NCBI RefSeq assembly: GCF_024505145.1
Contig: NZ_JANIAA010000022.1
Span: forward strand, 1-64,000
Direction: 5' to 3'
DNA length: 64,000 nucleotides
Origin: Streptomyces rugosispiralis
Lineage (GTDB): Bacteria > Actinomycetota > Actinomycetes > Streptomycetales > Streptomycetaceae
The translations under genes were made by a program, and so were the position numbers. The notes under the pieces are model-generated. The model did no database searches. It had not been told where the DNA came from and was given only the letters and a program-made list of their open reading frames with translations. Below are positions 33,036-42,412 of the stretch, in pieces; the first letter of the stretch is position 1, and the number at the start of each line of letters is the position of its first letter.

Positions 33036-33218
33036 TCAGTCGACCTCCTCGACCGTCACGAGGTGCCGCACGGTCTGCGCCATGCCGCGGAACTCGGGGC
33101 GGTCCTCCTTGACGACCACGTCGCCGAGCTTCTTCAGCCCGAGCGAACGCAGAGTGTCGCGGTGGTTCTGCTTGCTGCCGATGTACGACTTCGTCTGCGT
33201 GATCTTGAGGCGGGCCAT
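33036..33218 (-). CDS. rpmD: 50S ribosomal protein L30
   Basis: This 60-aa protein MARLKITQTKSYIGSKQNHR... ends HLVTVEEVD. The gene is packed tightly between rpsE (2 nt) and rplO (1 nt). Confidence 0.97.
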   Translation of the reverse strand: MARLKITQTKSYIGSKQNHRDTLRSLGLKKLGDVVVKEDRPEFRGMAQTVRHLVTVEEVD

Positions 33219-33220
33219 GC

Positions 33221-33826
33221 TCACACACCCACCCCGGCACGCGCCCGCAGCAGAGCGGCGGGGGCGACGTCCTCCAGCGGCAGACCACGGCGGGCGGCGA
33301 TCTCCTCGGGGCGCTGCAGGCCCCGCAGAGCGGCCACCGTGGCGTGCACGATGTTGATCGGGTTCGACGAGCCGAGCGACTTGCTCAGCACGTCGTGGAT
33401 GCCCGCGCACTCCAGCACGGCACGCACCGGGCCACCGGCGATCACACCGGTACCGGGCGACGCCGGCTTCAGCAGCACGACACCCGCGGCCTCCTCACCC
33501 TGGATCGGGTGCGGGATGGTGCCGGCGATCCGGGGGACCTTGAAGAAGTGCTTCTTGGCCTCCTCCACGCCCTTGGCGATCGCGGCCGGCACCTCCTTGG
33601 CCTTGCCGTAACCGACACCCACGGTGCCGTCACCGTCGCCCACCACGACCAGCGCGGTGAAGCTGAAGCGACGACCACCCTTCACAACCTTGGCGACGCG
33701 GTTGATCGCGACAACACGCTCGACGTAAGCGGTCTTCTCGGCGGCAGCGCCACCGTCCCGCCGGTCCTTCCGGTCCCGCCGCTCGCCGCCACCGGCGCCG
33801 CCACCGCGGCGCTGGGGTCCAGCCAT
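33221..33826 (-). CDS. rpsE: 30S ribosomal protein S5
   Basis: This 201-aa protein at the mRNA entrance has a Gly/Arg-rich N-terminus (MAGPQRRGGGAGGGERRDRK) followed by the S5 double-stranded RNA-binding fold (VVKGGRRFSFTALVVVGDGD) and the C-terminal HATVAALRGLQRPEEIAARR. The spectinomycin loop region contains no change I can identify as resistant. Confidence 0.98.
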   Translation of the reverse strand: MAGPQRRGGGAGGGERRDRKDRRDGGAAAEKTAYVERVVAINRVAKVVKGGRRFSFTALVVVGDGDGTVGVGYGKAKEVPAAIAKGVEEAKKHFFKVPRIAGTIPHPIQGEEAAGVVLLKPASPGTGVIAGGPVRAVLECAGIHDVLSKSLGSSNPINIVHATVAALRGLQRPEEIAARRGLPLEDVAPAALLRARAGVGV

Positions 33827-33869
33827 TGGATTTACCTCTCTCGTTTCCGCTTTGCGTTGGAACCGGGGC

Positions 33870-34253
33870 TCAGAACTTCAGCCCGGCCTCGCGGGCGGCG
33901 TCCGCCAGAGCGGCGATGCGCCCGGCGTACTTGTTGCCACCACGGTCGAACACGACGGCCTCGATGCCCGCGGCCTTCGCCCGCTCGGCCACCAGGGCGC
34001 CGACCTGCTGCGCCTGGGCGCTCTTGTCGCCCTCCGCCGTCCGGATGGAGCTGTCCAGCGTCGACGCCGAGGCCAGGGTGTGGCCCGCGATGTCGTCGAT
34101 GACCTGCGCCACCATGTGACGGTTGGACCGCGTCACCACGAGGCGGGGGCGGACCGGCGTACCGGAGACCCGCTTGCGGACGCGGATGTGACGGCGCTTG
34201 ACGGCAGCGGCCTTGCGAGCGTTGCCCTTGGCGATCTTCACACCGTATGTCAT
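33870..34253 (-). CDS. rplR: 50S ribosomal protein L18
   Basis: This 127-aa 5S rRNA-binding protein begins MTYGVKIAKGNARKAAAVKR and shows RPRLVVTRSNRHMVAQVIDD. It starts 3 nt after the rplF stop in the spc operon. Confidence 0.98.
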   Translation of the reverse strand: MTYGVKIAKGNARKAAAVKRRHIRVRKRVSGTPVRPRLVVTRSNRHMVAQVIDDIAGHTLASASTLDSSIRTAEGDKSAQAQQVGALVAERAKAAGIEAVVFDRGGNKYAGRIAALADAAREAGLKF

Positions 34254-34256
34254 GGC

Positions 34257-34796
34257 TTACTTACCAGCCTTTCCGACCTTGCGGCGGATGACCTCGCCCG
34301 CGTACTTCACGCCCTTGGCCTTGTACGGGTCGGGCTTGCGCAGCTTGCGGATGTTCGCGGCGACCTCGCCGACCTTCTGCTTGTCGATGCCCTCGACGCT
34401 CAGCTTGGTCGGGGACTCGACCTTGAAGGAGATGCCCTCGGGGGCCTCGACCAGGATCGGGTGGCTGTAGCCCAGGGAGAACTCCAGATTGGAGCCCTTG
34501 GCCTGGACGCGGTAACCGACACCGCTGATCTCGAGCGCCTTGCTGTAGCCCTGGGTCACGCCGGTGATCATGTTCGCCACCAGCGTGCGCGACAGGCCGT
34601 GCAGGGCCTTGTTCTGACGCTCGTCGTTCGGGCGGGTGACAACGAGGTTGTTGTCCTCACCCTTGGCGACCTCGATCGGCGCGGCGACGGTGTGCGAGAG
34701 AGATCCCTTGGGACCCTTCACGGCGACCGTGCGGCCATCGATGGTGACGTCCACACCAGCGGGAACCTGGATGGGCAGCTTGCCAATGCGCGACAT
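34257..34796 (-). CDS. rplF: 50S ribosomal protein L6
   Basis: This 179-aa protein has two tandem L6 folds (MSRIGKLPIQVPAGVDVTID; C-terminal RKPDPYKAKGVKYAGEVIRR) near the GTPase-associated centre. It follows rpsH by 20 nt. Confidence 0.98.
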   Translation of the reverse strand: MSRIGKLPIQVPAGVDVTIDGRTVAVKGPKGSLSHTVAAPIEVAKGEDNNLVVTRPNDERQNKALHGLSRTLVANMITGVTQGYSKALEISGVGYRVQAKGSNLEFSLGYSHPILVEAPEGISFKVESPTKLSVEGIDKQKVGEVAANIRKLRKPDPYKAKGVKYAGEVIRRKVGKAGK

Positions 34797-34816
34797 GTGC
34801 TTCCTCCGTTCCCTGG

Positions 34817-35215
34817 TTACCAGACGTAGGCGAGGACTTCCCCACCCACGCCCTTCTTGCCGGCCTGCTTGTCGGTGAGGAGCCCGTGCGACGTGGAGAT
34901 GATCGCCACGCCCAGGCCGCCGAGCACCTTCGGCAGGTTGGTGGACTTTGCGTAGACCCGCAGACCCGGCTTCGAAATCCGCTTGATGCCGGCGATCGAG
35001 CGCTCGCGGTTGGGGCCGAACTTCAGCTCGAGGATGAGGCTCTTGCCGACCTCGGCGTCCTCGACCTTCCAGCCGGTGATGTAACCCTCCTGCTGGAGGA
35101 TCTCCGCGATATGCGACTTGATCTTGCTGTGGGGCATCACGACGGAGTCGTGGTACGCCGAGTTCGCGTTTCGCAGACGCGTCAGCATGTCTGCGATCGG
35201 ATCGGTCATGGTCAT
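34817..35215 (-). CDS. rpsH: 30S ribosomal protein S8
   Basis: This 132-aa 16S rRNA-binding protein begins MTMTDPIADMLTRLRNANSA, with the C-terminal signature GLRVYAKSTNLPKVLGGLGV. The 262-nt gap upstream, before rpsN, is the longest inside this operon. It contains no gene and may hold an internal promoter, though only isolated hexamers (for example TAGAGT at 35349-35354) are seen. Confidence 0.98.
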   Translation of the reverse strand: MTMTDPIADMLTRLRNANSAYHDSVVMPHSKIKSHIAEILQQEGYITGWKVEDAEVGKSLILELKFGPNRERSIAGIKRISKPGLRVYAKSTNLPKVLGGLGVAIISTSHGLLTDKQAGKKGVGGEVLAYVW

Positions 35216-35477
35216 GATGGCCTTCGGCCTCTCTCGCCGGGGTTTCCTGTATGCGCCATCCCTCTCACCCGCTCACTGGCGGGCACGGGTGCGGCGCGGG
35301 GACCTACGGCGTAGTAAGGATTCTGGGCGGCGAGCGCCCAACCGTTCCACTCTACGCGAGCGGACGGGTGGGCCTCGCCATCCATTTACTTACCGAGAGC
35401 CCGGTATCAACCCAAAATTCCATCTTTCGCCCGCCAGGGCGTCCGTTGAGGGCGGTGGCGGGAGACGGGTGGGCCGA

Positions 35478-35663
35478 TTACCAGGAGCTCTTGGTCACGC
35501 CCGGCAGCTCGCCACGGTGAGCCATCTCACGGAGGCACACGCGGCACAGGCCGAACTTGCGGTACACGGAGTGCGGACGTCCACAGCGCTGGCAGCGCGT
35601 GTAGCCACGCACCCCGAACTTGGGCTTGCGGGCGGCCTTGGCAATGAGAGCCTTCTTCGCCAC
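35478..35663 (-). CDS. rpsN: 30S ribosomal protein S14, short zinc-binding form
   Basis: This 61-aa S14 type Z protein has two CxxC pairs (Cys24/Cys27 in RCQRCGRP and Cys40/Cys43 in LCRVCLRE). Streptomyces often carry a second, zinc-free S14 elsewhere under Zur control; this is the zinc copy. It starts 3 nt after rplE. Confidence 0.98.
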   Translation of the reverse strand: MAKKALIAKAARKPKFGVRGYTRCQRCGRPHSVYRKFGLCRVCLREMAHRGELPGVTKSSW

Positions 35664-35666
35664 GGC

Positions 35667-36227
35667 TCACGCCTCCTTGAACGGGAAGCCGAGGTGACGC
35701 AGCAGGGCGCGGCCCTCTTCGTCGTTGGTCGCCGTGGTCACCACGGTGATGTCCATACCCCGGACGCGGTCGATCTTGTCCTGGTCGATCTCGTGGAACA
35801 TGACCTGCTCCGTGAGACCGAAGGTGTAGTTGCCCCGGCCGTCGAACTGCTTCGGCGACAGACCGCGGAAGTCGCGGATGCGCGGCAGCGCGAGCGACAC
35901 CAGGCGGTCCAGGAACTCCCACATGCGGTCACCGCGGAGGGTGACGTGGGCGCCGATCGGCTGGCCCTCACGCAGCTTGAACTGCGCGATGGACTTACGG
36001 GCCTTGGTGACGGCGGGCTTCTGACCGGTGATCGTGGCGAGGTCGCGGATGGCGCCCTCGATCAGCTTGGAGTCGCGGGCGGCGTCGCCCACACCCATGT
36101 TGACCACGACCTTGGTCAGACCCGGGATCTGCATGACGTTCTCGTACGAGAACTGCTCCTGCAGCTTGCCCTGGATCTCTTCGCGGTAGCGCGTCTTGAG
36201 ACGCGGTGCAGTGGTGGTGGCAGTCAT
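35667..36227 (-). CDS. rplE: 50S ribosomal protein L5
   Basis: This 186-aa 5S rRNA-binding protein contacts P-site tRNA; TKVVVNMGVGDAARDSKLIE and MDITVVTTATNDEEGRALLR are typical. Its ATG overlaps the rplX stop as TGATG. Confidence 0.98.
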   Translation of the reverse strand: MTATTTAPRLKTRYREEIQGKLQEQFSYENVMQIPGLTKVVVNMGVGDAARDSKLIEGAIRDLATITGQKPAVTKARKSIAQFKLREGQPIGAHVTLRGDRMWEFLDRLVSLALPRIRDFRGLSPKQFDGRGNYTFGLTEQVMFHEIDQDKIDRVRGMDITVVTTATNDEEGRALLRHLGFPFKEA

Positions 36228-36550
36228 CAGATGTCCTCACCGGTCCGCTTGGCAACGCGGATCTTGTTGCCCTCGTCGTCGAAGCGGTATCCGACGCGGG
36301 TGACGACCTTGTTGCCGTCCTTCTCCACCACGAGCTGCACATTGCTCACGTGGATCGGGGCCTCGGTCGTCACGATGCCGCCGGTCTTCGAACCACGAGC
36401 GGTCTGTCCGGCCTTGGTGTGCTTCTTGACCCGGTTGACACCCTCGACCAGGACCCGGTCCTCGCGCGGGAAGGCCGCGATGACCTTGCCCTGCTTGCCC
36501 TTGTCCTTACCGGTGATGACCTGGACCAGGTCGCCCTTCTTGATCTTCAT
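36227..36550 (-). CDS. rplX: 50S ribosomal protein L24
   Basis: This 107-aa KOW-motif protein (MKIKKGDLVQVITGKDKGKQ, then GKVIAAFPRE) initiates 50S assembly. It follows rplN by 3 nt and is coupled to rplE. Confidence 0.98.
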   Translation of the reverse strand: MKIKKGDLVQVITGKDKGKQGKVIAAFPREDRVLVEGVNRVKKHTKAGQTARGSKTGGIVTTEAPIHVSNVQLVVEKDGNKVVTRVGYRFDDEGNKIRVAKRTGEDI

Positions 36551-36553
36551 CGG

Positions 36554-36922
36554 TTACAGCACCTCCGGCGCGAGCGAGATGATCTTCATGAACTTCTTCT
36601 CGCGCAGCTCACGGCCCACCGGGCCGAAGATACGGGTGCCGCGGGGGTCGCCATCGTTCTTGAGGATGACGGCCGCGTTCTCGTCGAAGCGGATGTACGA
36701 ACCGTCCGGGCGGCGGCGCTCCTTCACGGTGCGCACGATGACCGCCTTGACGACGTCACCCTTCTTCACGTTGCCACCGGGGATCGCGTCCTTGACGGTG
36801 GCGACGATGACGTCACCAATGCCCGCGTAGCGGCGACCGGAGCCACCGAGAACACGGATGCAAAGGATCTCCTTCGCGCCCGTGTTGTCGGCGACACGCA
36901 GTCGCGACTCCTGCTGGATCAC
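36554..36922 (-). CDS. rplN: 50S ribosomal protein L14
   Basis: This 122-aa protein starts with GTG (MIQQESRLRVADNTGAKEIL) and shows EKKFMKIISLAPEVL at the end. It is the first gene of the spc block. The 103-nt gap before it carries the S10/spc boundary hairpins. Confidence 0.98.
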   Translation of the reverse strand: MIQQESRLRVADNTGAKEILCIRVLGGSGRRYAGIGDVIVATVKDAIPGGNVKKGDVVKAVIVRTVKERRRPDGSYIRFDENAAVILKNDGDPRGTRIFGPVGRELREKKFMKIISLAPEVL

Positions 36923-36950
36923 GTCTATCTCCTGATCGTCTGCCGGTTCC

Positions 36951-36982
36951 CGGCAGGGGCTGGATATGTCCAGCCCCTGCCG
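36951..36982 (-). terminator. Hairpin at the S10/spc operon boundary
   Basis: Perfect 14-bp arms CGGCAGGGGCTGGA and its complement enclose a 4-nt loop. A second, smaller stem (CCTGCGG/CCGCAGG, 36999-37020) sits right after the rpsQ stop. Together they suggest that S10 transcription is attenuated before rplN. Confidence 0.8.
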
Positions 36983-37025
36983 AGCCTGGCGGAACTGTCC
37001 TGCGGACTATTGCCCGCAGGAAGAA

Positions 37026-37313
37026 TTACTTGGCCTTCTCGAGGATCTCGACGACGCGCCAGCGCTTGGTCGCGGACAGCGGCCGGGTCTCCATCAGGAG
37101 GACGCGGTCGCCGACACCCGCGGCGTTCTGCTCGTCGTGCGCCTTGAGCTTGTTGGTACGGCGGATGACCTTGCCGTACAGCGCGTGCTTGACGCGGTCC
37201 TCGACTGCGACGACGACGGTCTTGTCCATCTTGTCGCTGACGACCAGACCCTCACGGGTCTTGCGGAAGCCGCGGTTCTGCGTTGCGTTCTCAGTCACAT
37301 TCGTCTCGCTCAT
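37026..37313 (-). CDS. rpsQ: 30S ribosomal protein S17
   Basis: This 95-aa OB-fold protein (FRKTREGLVVSDKMDKTVVV; RPLSATKRWRVVEILEKAK) is the last gene of S10. Its start overlaps the rpmC stop as TGATG. Confidence 0.98.
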   Translation of the reverse strand: MSETNVTENATQNRGFRKTREGLVVSDKMDKTVVVAVEDRVKHALYGKVIRRTNKLKAHDEQNAAGVGDRVLLMETRPLSATKRWRVVEILEKAK

Positions 37314-37537
37314 CAGGCGCTCTCCACCGTCTCGATGCCGAGCTCGCGCTCCCGCATCAGGGTGTAGATCCGGGCGATGTCCTTCCGGACGGCCTTCAGC
37401 CGGCCGTGGTTCTCGAGCTGTCCGGTCGCCGCCTGGAAGCGGAGGTTGAACAGCTCTTCCTTGGCCTCACGCAGCTTGCCAACGAGGTCCTCGTTGTTCA
37501 GCTCACGCAGCTCGGACGCCTTGGTACCGGCCGCCAT
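37313..37537 (-). CDS. rpmC: 50S ribosomal protein L29
   Basis: This 74-aa protein lies at the exit tunnel (LREAKEELFNLRFQAATGQL). I chose the ATG at 37537, which overlaps the rplP stop as TGATG and gives the length usual in Streptomyces. A GTG one codon earlier is possible. Confidence 0.97.
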   Translation of the reverse strand: MAAGTKASELRELNNEDLVGKLREAKEELFNLRFQAATGQLENHGRLKAVRKDIARIYTLMRERELGIETVESA

Positions 37538-37956
37538 CACGACTCACCTGCCTCGCGCCGAACGATCCGGCACTTCATCGGGAGCTTGTGAGCAGCGCGG
37601 GTGAGCGCCTCACGCGCAGTCTTCTCGTTCGGGTAGGACAGCTCGAACATCACCCGACCGGGCTTGACGTTCGCGATCCACCACTCCGGCGAACCCTTAC
37701 CGGAACCCATGCGGGTCTCGGCAGGCTTCTTCGTCAGCGGACGGTCCGGGTAGATGTTGATCCAGACCTTGCCGCCACGCTTGATGTGGCGGGTCATCGC
37801 GATACGAGCGGCCTCGATCTGACGGTTGGTGACGTACGCCGGGGTGACGGCCTGGATGCCGTACTCGCCGAACGCCAGCTCCGTACCGCCCTTGGCCATG
37901 CCGGACCGCTTGGGGTGGTGCTGCTTGCGGTGCTTGACCCTGCGAGGGATCAGCAT
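37537..37956 (-). CDS. rplP: 50S ribosomal protein L16
   Basis: This 139-aa protein (MLIPRRVKHRKQHHPKRSGM; RMGSGKGSPEWWIANVKPGR) organises the A-site tRNA and 5S region. It follows rpsC by 4 nt. The upstream extension of the frame into rpsC is not used. Confidence 0.98.
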   Translation of the reverse strand: MLIPRRVKHRKQHHPKRSGMAKGGTELAFGEYGIQAVTPAYVTNRQIEAARIAMTRHIKRGGKVWINIYPDRPLTKKPAETRMGSGKGSPEWWIANVKPGRVMFELSYPNEKTAREALTRAAHKLPMKCRIVRREAGES

Positions 37957-37960
37957 GGGG

Positions 37961-38793
<833 letters not shown>

Positions 38794-38794
<1 letters not shown>

Positions 38795-39141
38795 TACCGG
38801 GTTCCTTCCTTGCTGCTGACGACCACGGTGATGTGGCTGGTCCGCTTGCGGATCCGGTAGGCGCGGCCCTGGGCACGCGGACGGAACCGCTTCAGGGTCG
38901 GGCCCTCGTCGACGTACGCCTCGGAGATGAAGAGGCTGTCGGCGTCGGTGTGGTCGTAGTTGTGCGCGGCGTTGGCGATGGCGCTGTCCAGCACCTTGCC
39001 GACCGGCACGCTCGCGGCCTGCGGGGCGAAACGCAGGACCGCCTGGGCCTCCGTGGCACTCATGCCACGGATGAGGTCCACCACGCGGCGGGCCTTCATG
39101 GGCGTGACGCGGATGTACCGCGCCTGGGCCCTGGCTTCCAT
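38794..39141 (-). CDS. rplV: 50S ribosomal protein L22
   Basis: This 115-aa protein lines the exit tunnel (MEARAQARYIRVTPMKARRV; SHITVVVSSKEGTR). The ATG at 39141 has the GAAGGGACAACC site and the conserved MEARAQ start. In-frame ATGs upstream (39165) have weaker context. The tunnel loop GRAYRIRKRTSH shows no insertion suggestive of macrolide resistance. Confidence 0.97.
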
Positions 39142-39181
39142 GGTTGTCCCTTCAGTGTCTGTCATGAGTCTTTTCCGCTGA

Positions 39182-39463
39182 TCAGCGACGACGCGACTTG
39201 CGGTCGTCCTTCTCATGGCCGCGGAAGGTGCGGGTCGGCGCGAACTCGCCGAGCTTGTGGCCGACCATCGACTCGGTGACGAACACCGGGACGTGCTTGC
39301 GGCCGTCGTGCACCGCGATCGTGTGGCCGAGCATGGCCGGGACGATCATCGAGCGGCGGGACCAGGTCTTGATGACGTTCTTGGTGCCGGCTTCGTTCTG
39401 CGTGTCCACCTTCTTGATCAGGTGGTCGTCGACGAAGGGCCCCTTCTTGAGACTGCGCGGCAT
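39182..39463 (-). CDS. rpsS: 30S ribosomal protein S19
   Basis: This 93-aa head protein (MPRSLKKGPFVDDHLIKKVD; VTESMVGHKLGEFAPTRTFR) starts 12 nt after rplB. Confidence 0.98.
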   Translation of the reverse strand: MPRSLKKGPFVDDHLIKKVDTQNEAGTKNVIKTWSRRSMIVPAMLGHTIAVHDGRKHVPVFVTESMVGHKLGEFAPTRTFRGHEKDDRKSRRR

Positions 39464-39475
39464 CTAAACCCGCTC

Positions 39476-40312
39476 CTAGCGCTTCTTGTTCGTCTTGCGG
39501 CGGCGGACGATGTACTTGTTGCTGGCCTTCTTCGGCGAGCGCGTACGGCCCTCCTTCTGACCCCACGGCGAGACCGGGTGGCGACCACCGGAGGTCTTGC
39601 CCTCACCACCACCGTGCGGGTGGTCGACGGGGTTCATGACCACACCACGAACGGTCGGGCGGACGCCCTTCCAGCGCATGCGGCCGGCCTTGCCCCAGTT
39701 GATGTTCGACTGCTCGGCGTTGCCGACCTCGCCGACGGTGGCGCGGCAGCGGACGTCGACCAGGCGGATCTCACCGGACGGCATACGAAGGTGGGCCATG
39801 GAGCCCTCCTTCGCCAGCAGCTGCACGGAGGCACCCGCGGAGCGGGCGAACTTCGCGCCGCCGCCGGGCCGCAGCTCGATGGCGTGCAGCGTGGTACCAA
39901 CCGGGATGTTGCGCAGCGAGAGGTTGTTACCGGGCTTGATGTCGGCGCCGGGGCCGTTCTCGATCCGGTCGCCCTGCGTCAGGCCGCGCGGCGCGAGGAT
40001 GTAGCGCTTCTCGCCGTCGGCGTAGTGCAGCAGCGCGATGCGCGCGGTGCGGTTGGGGTCGTATTCGATGTGCGCGACCTTCGCCGGGACGCCGTCCTTG
40101 TCGTGACGGCGGAAGTCGATCACGCGGTACGCACGCTTGTGACCGCCACCCTGGTGGCGGACCGTGATGCGGCCGGCGTTGTTACGACCACCCTTGCTGT
40201 GCAGCGGGCGGACCAGCGACTTCTCCGGCGTGGACCGCGTGATCTCGACGAAGTCGGCGACGCTGGAGCCACGACGGCCCGGGGTCGTCGGCTTGTACTT
40301 GCGGATACCCAT
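39476..40312 (-). CDS. rplB: 50S ribosomal protein L2
   Basis: This 278-aa protein is needed for peptidyl transferase assembly. The active-site region VMNPVDHPHGGGEGKTSGGR carries the conserved His near the C-terminus. It lies 47 nt after rplW. Confidence 0.99.
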   Translation of the reverse strand: MGIRKYKPTTPGRRGSSVADFVEITRSTPEKSLVRPLHSKGGRNNAGRITVRHQGGGHKRAYRVIDFRRHDKDGVPAKVAHIEYDPNRTARIALLHYADGEKRYILAPRGLTQGDRIENGPGADIKPGNNLSLRNIPVGTTLHAIELRPGGGAKFARSAGASVQLLAKEGSMAHLRMPSGEIRLVDVRCRATVGEVGNAEQSNINWGKAGRMRWKGVRPTVRGVVMNPVDHPHGGGEGKTSGGRHPVSPWGQKEGRTRSPKKASNKYIVRRRKTNKKR

Positions 40313-40359
40313 TTCTCAGTCCTCGGAAGATTCCGGACTTCTGGACGTTCCGATCTCCG

Positions 40360-40686
40360 TTAGGAGACCGGGCCGCCGAAGATGTCGATGCGGTCGCCCT
40401 CGGCGAGGGTCACGATGGCGCGCTTGGTGTCCTTGCGCTTGCCGAAACCGGTGCGGGTGCGCTTGCGCTTGCCCTGGCGGTTGATCGTGTTGACCCCGGT
40501 GACCTTGACCGAGAAGACCGCCTCGACGGCCTGCTTGATCTGGGTCTTGTTCGCGCGCGGGTCGACGATGAACGTGTACTTGTTCTCGTCCAGCAGCGCG
40601 TAGCTCTTCTCCGAGACCACCGGCTTGACGAGAACGTCGCGGGGGTCGGTGAAGGTCTTGCTGGTGACAGCGGTCGCCTCACTCAT
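40360..40686 (-). CDS. rplW: 50S ribosomal protein L23
   Basis: This 108-aa exit-site protein is the docking point for trigger factor and SRP (DPRDVLVKPVVSEKSYALLD; GKRKRTRTGFGKRKDTKRAI). Its ATG overlaps the rplD stop as TGATG. Confidence 0.98.
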   Translation of the reverse strand: MSEATAVTSKTFTDPRDVLVKPVVSEKSYALLDENKYTFIVDPRANKTQIKQAVEAVFSVKVTGVNTINRQGKRKRTRTGFGKRKDTKRAIVTLAEGDRIDIFGGPVS

Positions 40687-41339
40687 CAGGCGGCGCTCCC
40701 TTCGGTCTTCTCAGCGGCCTTGGGACCAGCCACGAAGGACTCGAAGGCGGCCTTGGTGAAGACCACGTCGTCGGAGACGAGCACGTCGTACGTGTTCAGC
40801 TGGCCCGGCTCCAGGATGTGCACCTGGGGCAGGTTGCGGGCGGACAGCCACGCGGCCTCGTCGCTCCGCTCGGCGACCAGGAGCACGTTCTTGCGCTCGC
40901 TGATCTTGCCCAGCAGGGCCTTCGCGGCCTTGGTGGAGATCTCACCGTCGACCACGCCGGTCACGACGTGGATGCGCTCGTGCCGCGCCCGGTCGGAGAG
41001 GGCACCGCGGAGCGCGGCGGCCTTCATCTTCTTCGGGGTGCGCTGGCTGTAGTCGCGCGGCACGGGGCCGTGCACGACGCCACCGCCGGCGAACTGCGGC
41101 GCACGGGTCGAGCCCTGGCGCGCCCGGCCGGTGCCCTTCTGGCGGTACGGCTTCTTGCCACCGCCGCGGACCTCGCCACGGGTCTTCGTCTTGTGCGTGC
41201 CCTGGCGGGCAGCGGCCAGCTGGGCGACGACGACCTGGTGGATCAGCGGAATGCTGACCTGCGCGTCGAAGATCTCCGTGGGGAGCTCGACGGTCCCGGC
41301 CTTGTCGCCTGCCGGCGAAAGGATGTCAATGGTGCTCAT
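40686..41339 (-). CDS. rplD: 50S ribosomal protein L4
   Basis: This 217-aa protein has a long loop reaching the exit tunnel (KKPYRQKGTGRARQGSTRAP) with the usual sequence at macrolide contacts. In E. coli L4 represses its own operon. The actinobacterial leader is different, and I see no L4-type leader here. Confidence 0.98.
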   Translation of the reverse strand: MSTIDILSPAGDKAGTVELPTEIFDAQVSIPLIHQVVVAQLAAARQGTHKTKTRGEVRGGGKKPYRQKGTGRARQGSTRAPQFAGGGVVHGPVPRDYSQRTPKKMKAAALRGALSDRARHERIHVVTGVVDGEISTKAAKALLGKISERKNVLLVAERSDEAAWLSARNLPQVHILEPGQLNTYDVLVSDDVVFTKAAFESFVAGPKAAEKTEGSAA

Positions 41340-41347
41340 CGGTTACC

Positions 41348-41992
41348 TCAGGCCCCCTTGGCCGCGGTACGGACCAGGACGAGGCCGCCGTTCGGACCAG
41401 GAACCGCTCCCTTGATCAGGAGCAGACCCTTCTCCGCGTCAACGGCGTGGACGGTCAGGTTCTGGGTGGTGACCCGCTCATTGCCCATGCGGCCGGCCAT
41501 GCGCAGGCCCTTGAACACGCGGCCCGGGGTGGCGCAGCCACCGATGGAGCCCGGCGAGCGGTGCTTGCGCTGGGTGCCGTGGCCGGCGCCGAGGCCGCCG
41601 AAGCCGTGGCGCTTCATGACACCGGCGGTGCCCTTGCCCTTGCTGGTGCCGGTCACGTCGACCTTGACACCGGACTCGAACACCTCGGCCGTGACCTCCT
41701 GGCCGAGCGTGTACTCACCGGCGTCGGTGGTACGCAGCTCCACCAGGTGGCGGCGCGGGGTCACATCCGCCTTGGCGAAGTGGCCCTTGAGCGGCTTGTT
41801 CACCTTGCGCGGGTCGATCTCGCCGAAGGCGATCTGGACGGCGCTGTAGCCGTCCGCGTCATCGGTGCGGACCTGGGTCACGACACAGGGACCGGCCTTG
41901 ACGACGGTGACCGGGACGACGCGGTTGTTCTCGTCCCACACCTGCGTCATGCCGAGCTTCTCGCCCAGGACGCCCTTGATCTGCTTAGCCAT
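41348..41992 (-). CDS. rplC: 50S ribosomal protein L3
   Basis: This 214-aa protein (MAKQIKGVLGEKLGMTQVWD; HGTQRKHRSPGSIGGCATPG, the loop near the peptidyl transferase centre) starts at the ATG at 41992 behind GAGGTGACG. Four extra upstream codons in the frame are not needed. It follows rpsJ by 13 nt. Confidence 0.98.
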   Translation of the reverse strand: MAKQIKGVLGEKLGMTQVWDENNRVVPVTVVKAGPCVVTQVRTDDADGYSAVQIAFGEIDPRKVNKPLKGHFAKADVTPRRHLVELRTTDAGEYTLGQEVTAEVFESGVKVDVTGTSKGKGTAGVMKRHGFGGLGAGHGTQRKHRSPGSIGGCATPGRVFKGLRMAGRMGNERVTTQNLTVHAVDAEKGLLLIKGAVPGPNGGLVLVRTAAKGA

Positions 41993-42005
41993 CTCGCGCG
42001 TCACC

Positions 42006-42314
42006 TCAGAGCTTGATCTCGATGTCGACGCCGGCCGGGAGGTCGAGACGCATCAGCGAGTCAACCGTCTTCGGCGTGGGGTCGAGGATGTCGATGAGGC
42101 GCTTGTGCGTACGCATCTCGAAGTGCTCGCGCGAGTCCTTGTACTTGTGCGGCGACTTGATGACGCAGTACACGTTCTTCTCTGTGGGCAGCGGCACCGG
42201 GCCCGCGACCGACGCACCAGTCCGGGTCACCGTCTCGACGATCTTCTTCGCCGAGGAGTCGATGACCTCGTGGTCGTAAGCCTTGAGCCGGATGCGGATC
42301 TTCTGTCCCGCCAT
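42006..42314 (-). CDS. rpsJ: 30S ribosomal protein S10
   Basis: This 102-aa protein (MAGQKIRIRLKAYDHEVIDS; DILDPTPKTVDSLMRLDLPA) is also the NusE transcription antitermination factor. It is the first gene of the S10 operon, with a long leader that contains the element shared with rpsL. Confidence 0.98.
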   Translation of the reverse strand: MAGQKIRIRLKAYDHEVIDSSAKKIVETVTRTGASVAGPVPLPTEKNVYCVIKSPHKYKDSREHFEMRTHKRLIDILDPTPKTVDSLMRLDLPAGVDIEIKL

Positions 42315-42385
42315 GGCTACTTCGTAGTCCTGTCTCTCGTAACGCTCTGGGACCCGATGGCGTTCGTGCCCTCCTCCACCTCACT

Positions 42386-42412
42386 TCCGACCCACGCGGT
42401 CGGGCGTGTCGC
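42386..42412 (-). promoter_or_regulatory. r-protein leader element, rpsJ copy
   Basis: This 27-nt stretch in the rpsJ leader, 72 nt upstream of the ATG, differs by one base from a stretch in the rpsL leader at 52802-52828. In the RNA it reads GCGACACGCCCGACCGCGTG and then GGTCGGA, giving a CCGACC/GGTCGG stem with a GCGTG loop. It may be a shared RNA control or processing site. Confidence 0.6.

Noticed and set aside
39142..39216. A longer L22 starting at 39165 or 39216
   Set aside because: The start at 39141 has the best ribosome binding site and the conserved MEARAQ N-terminus.
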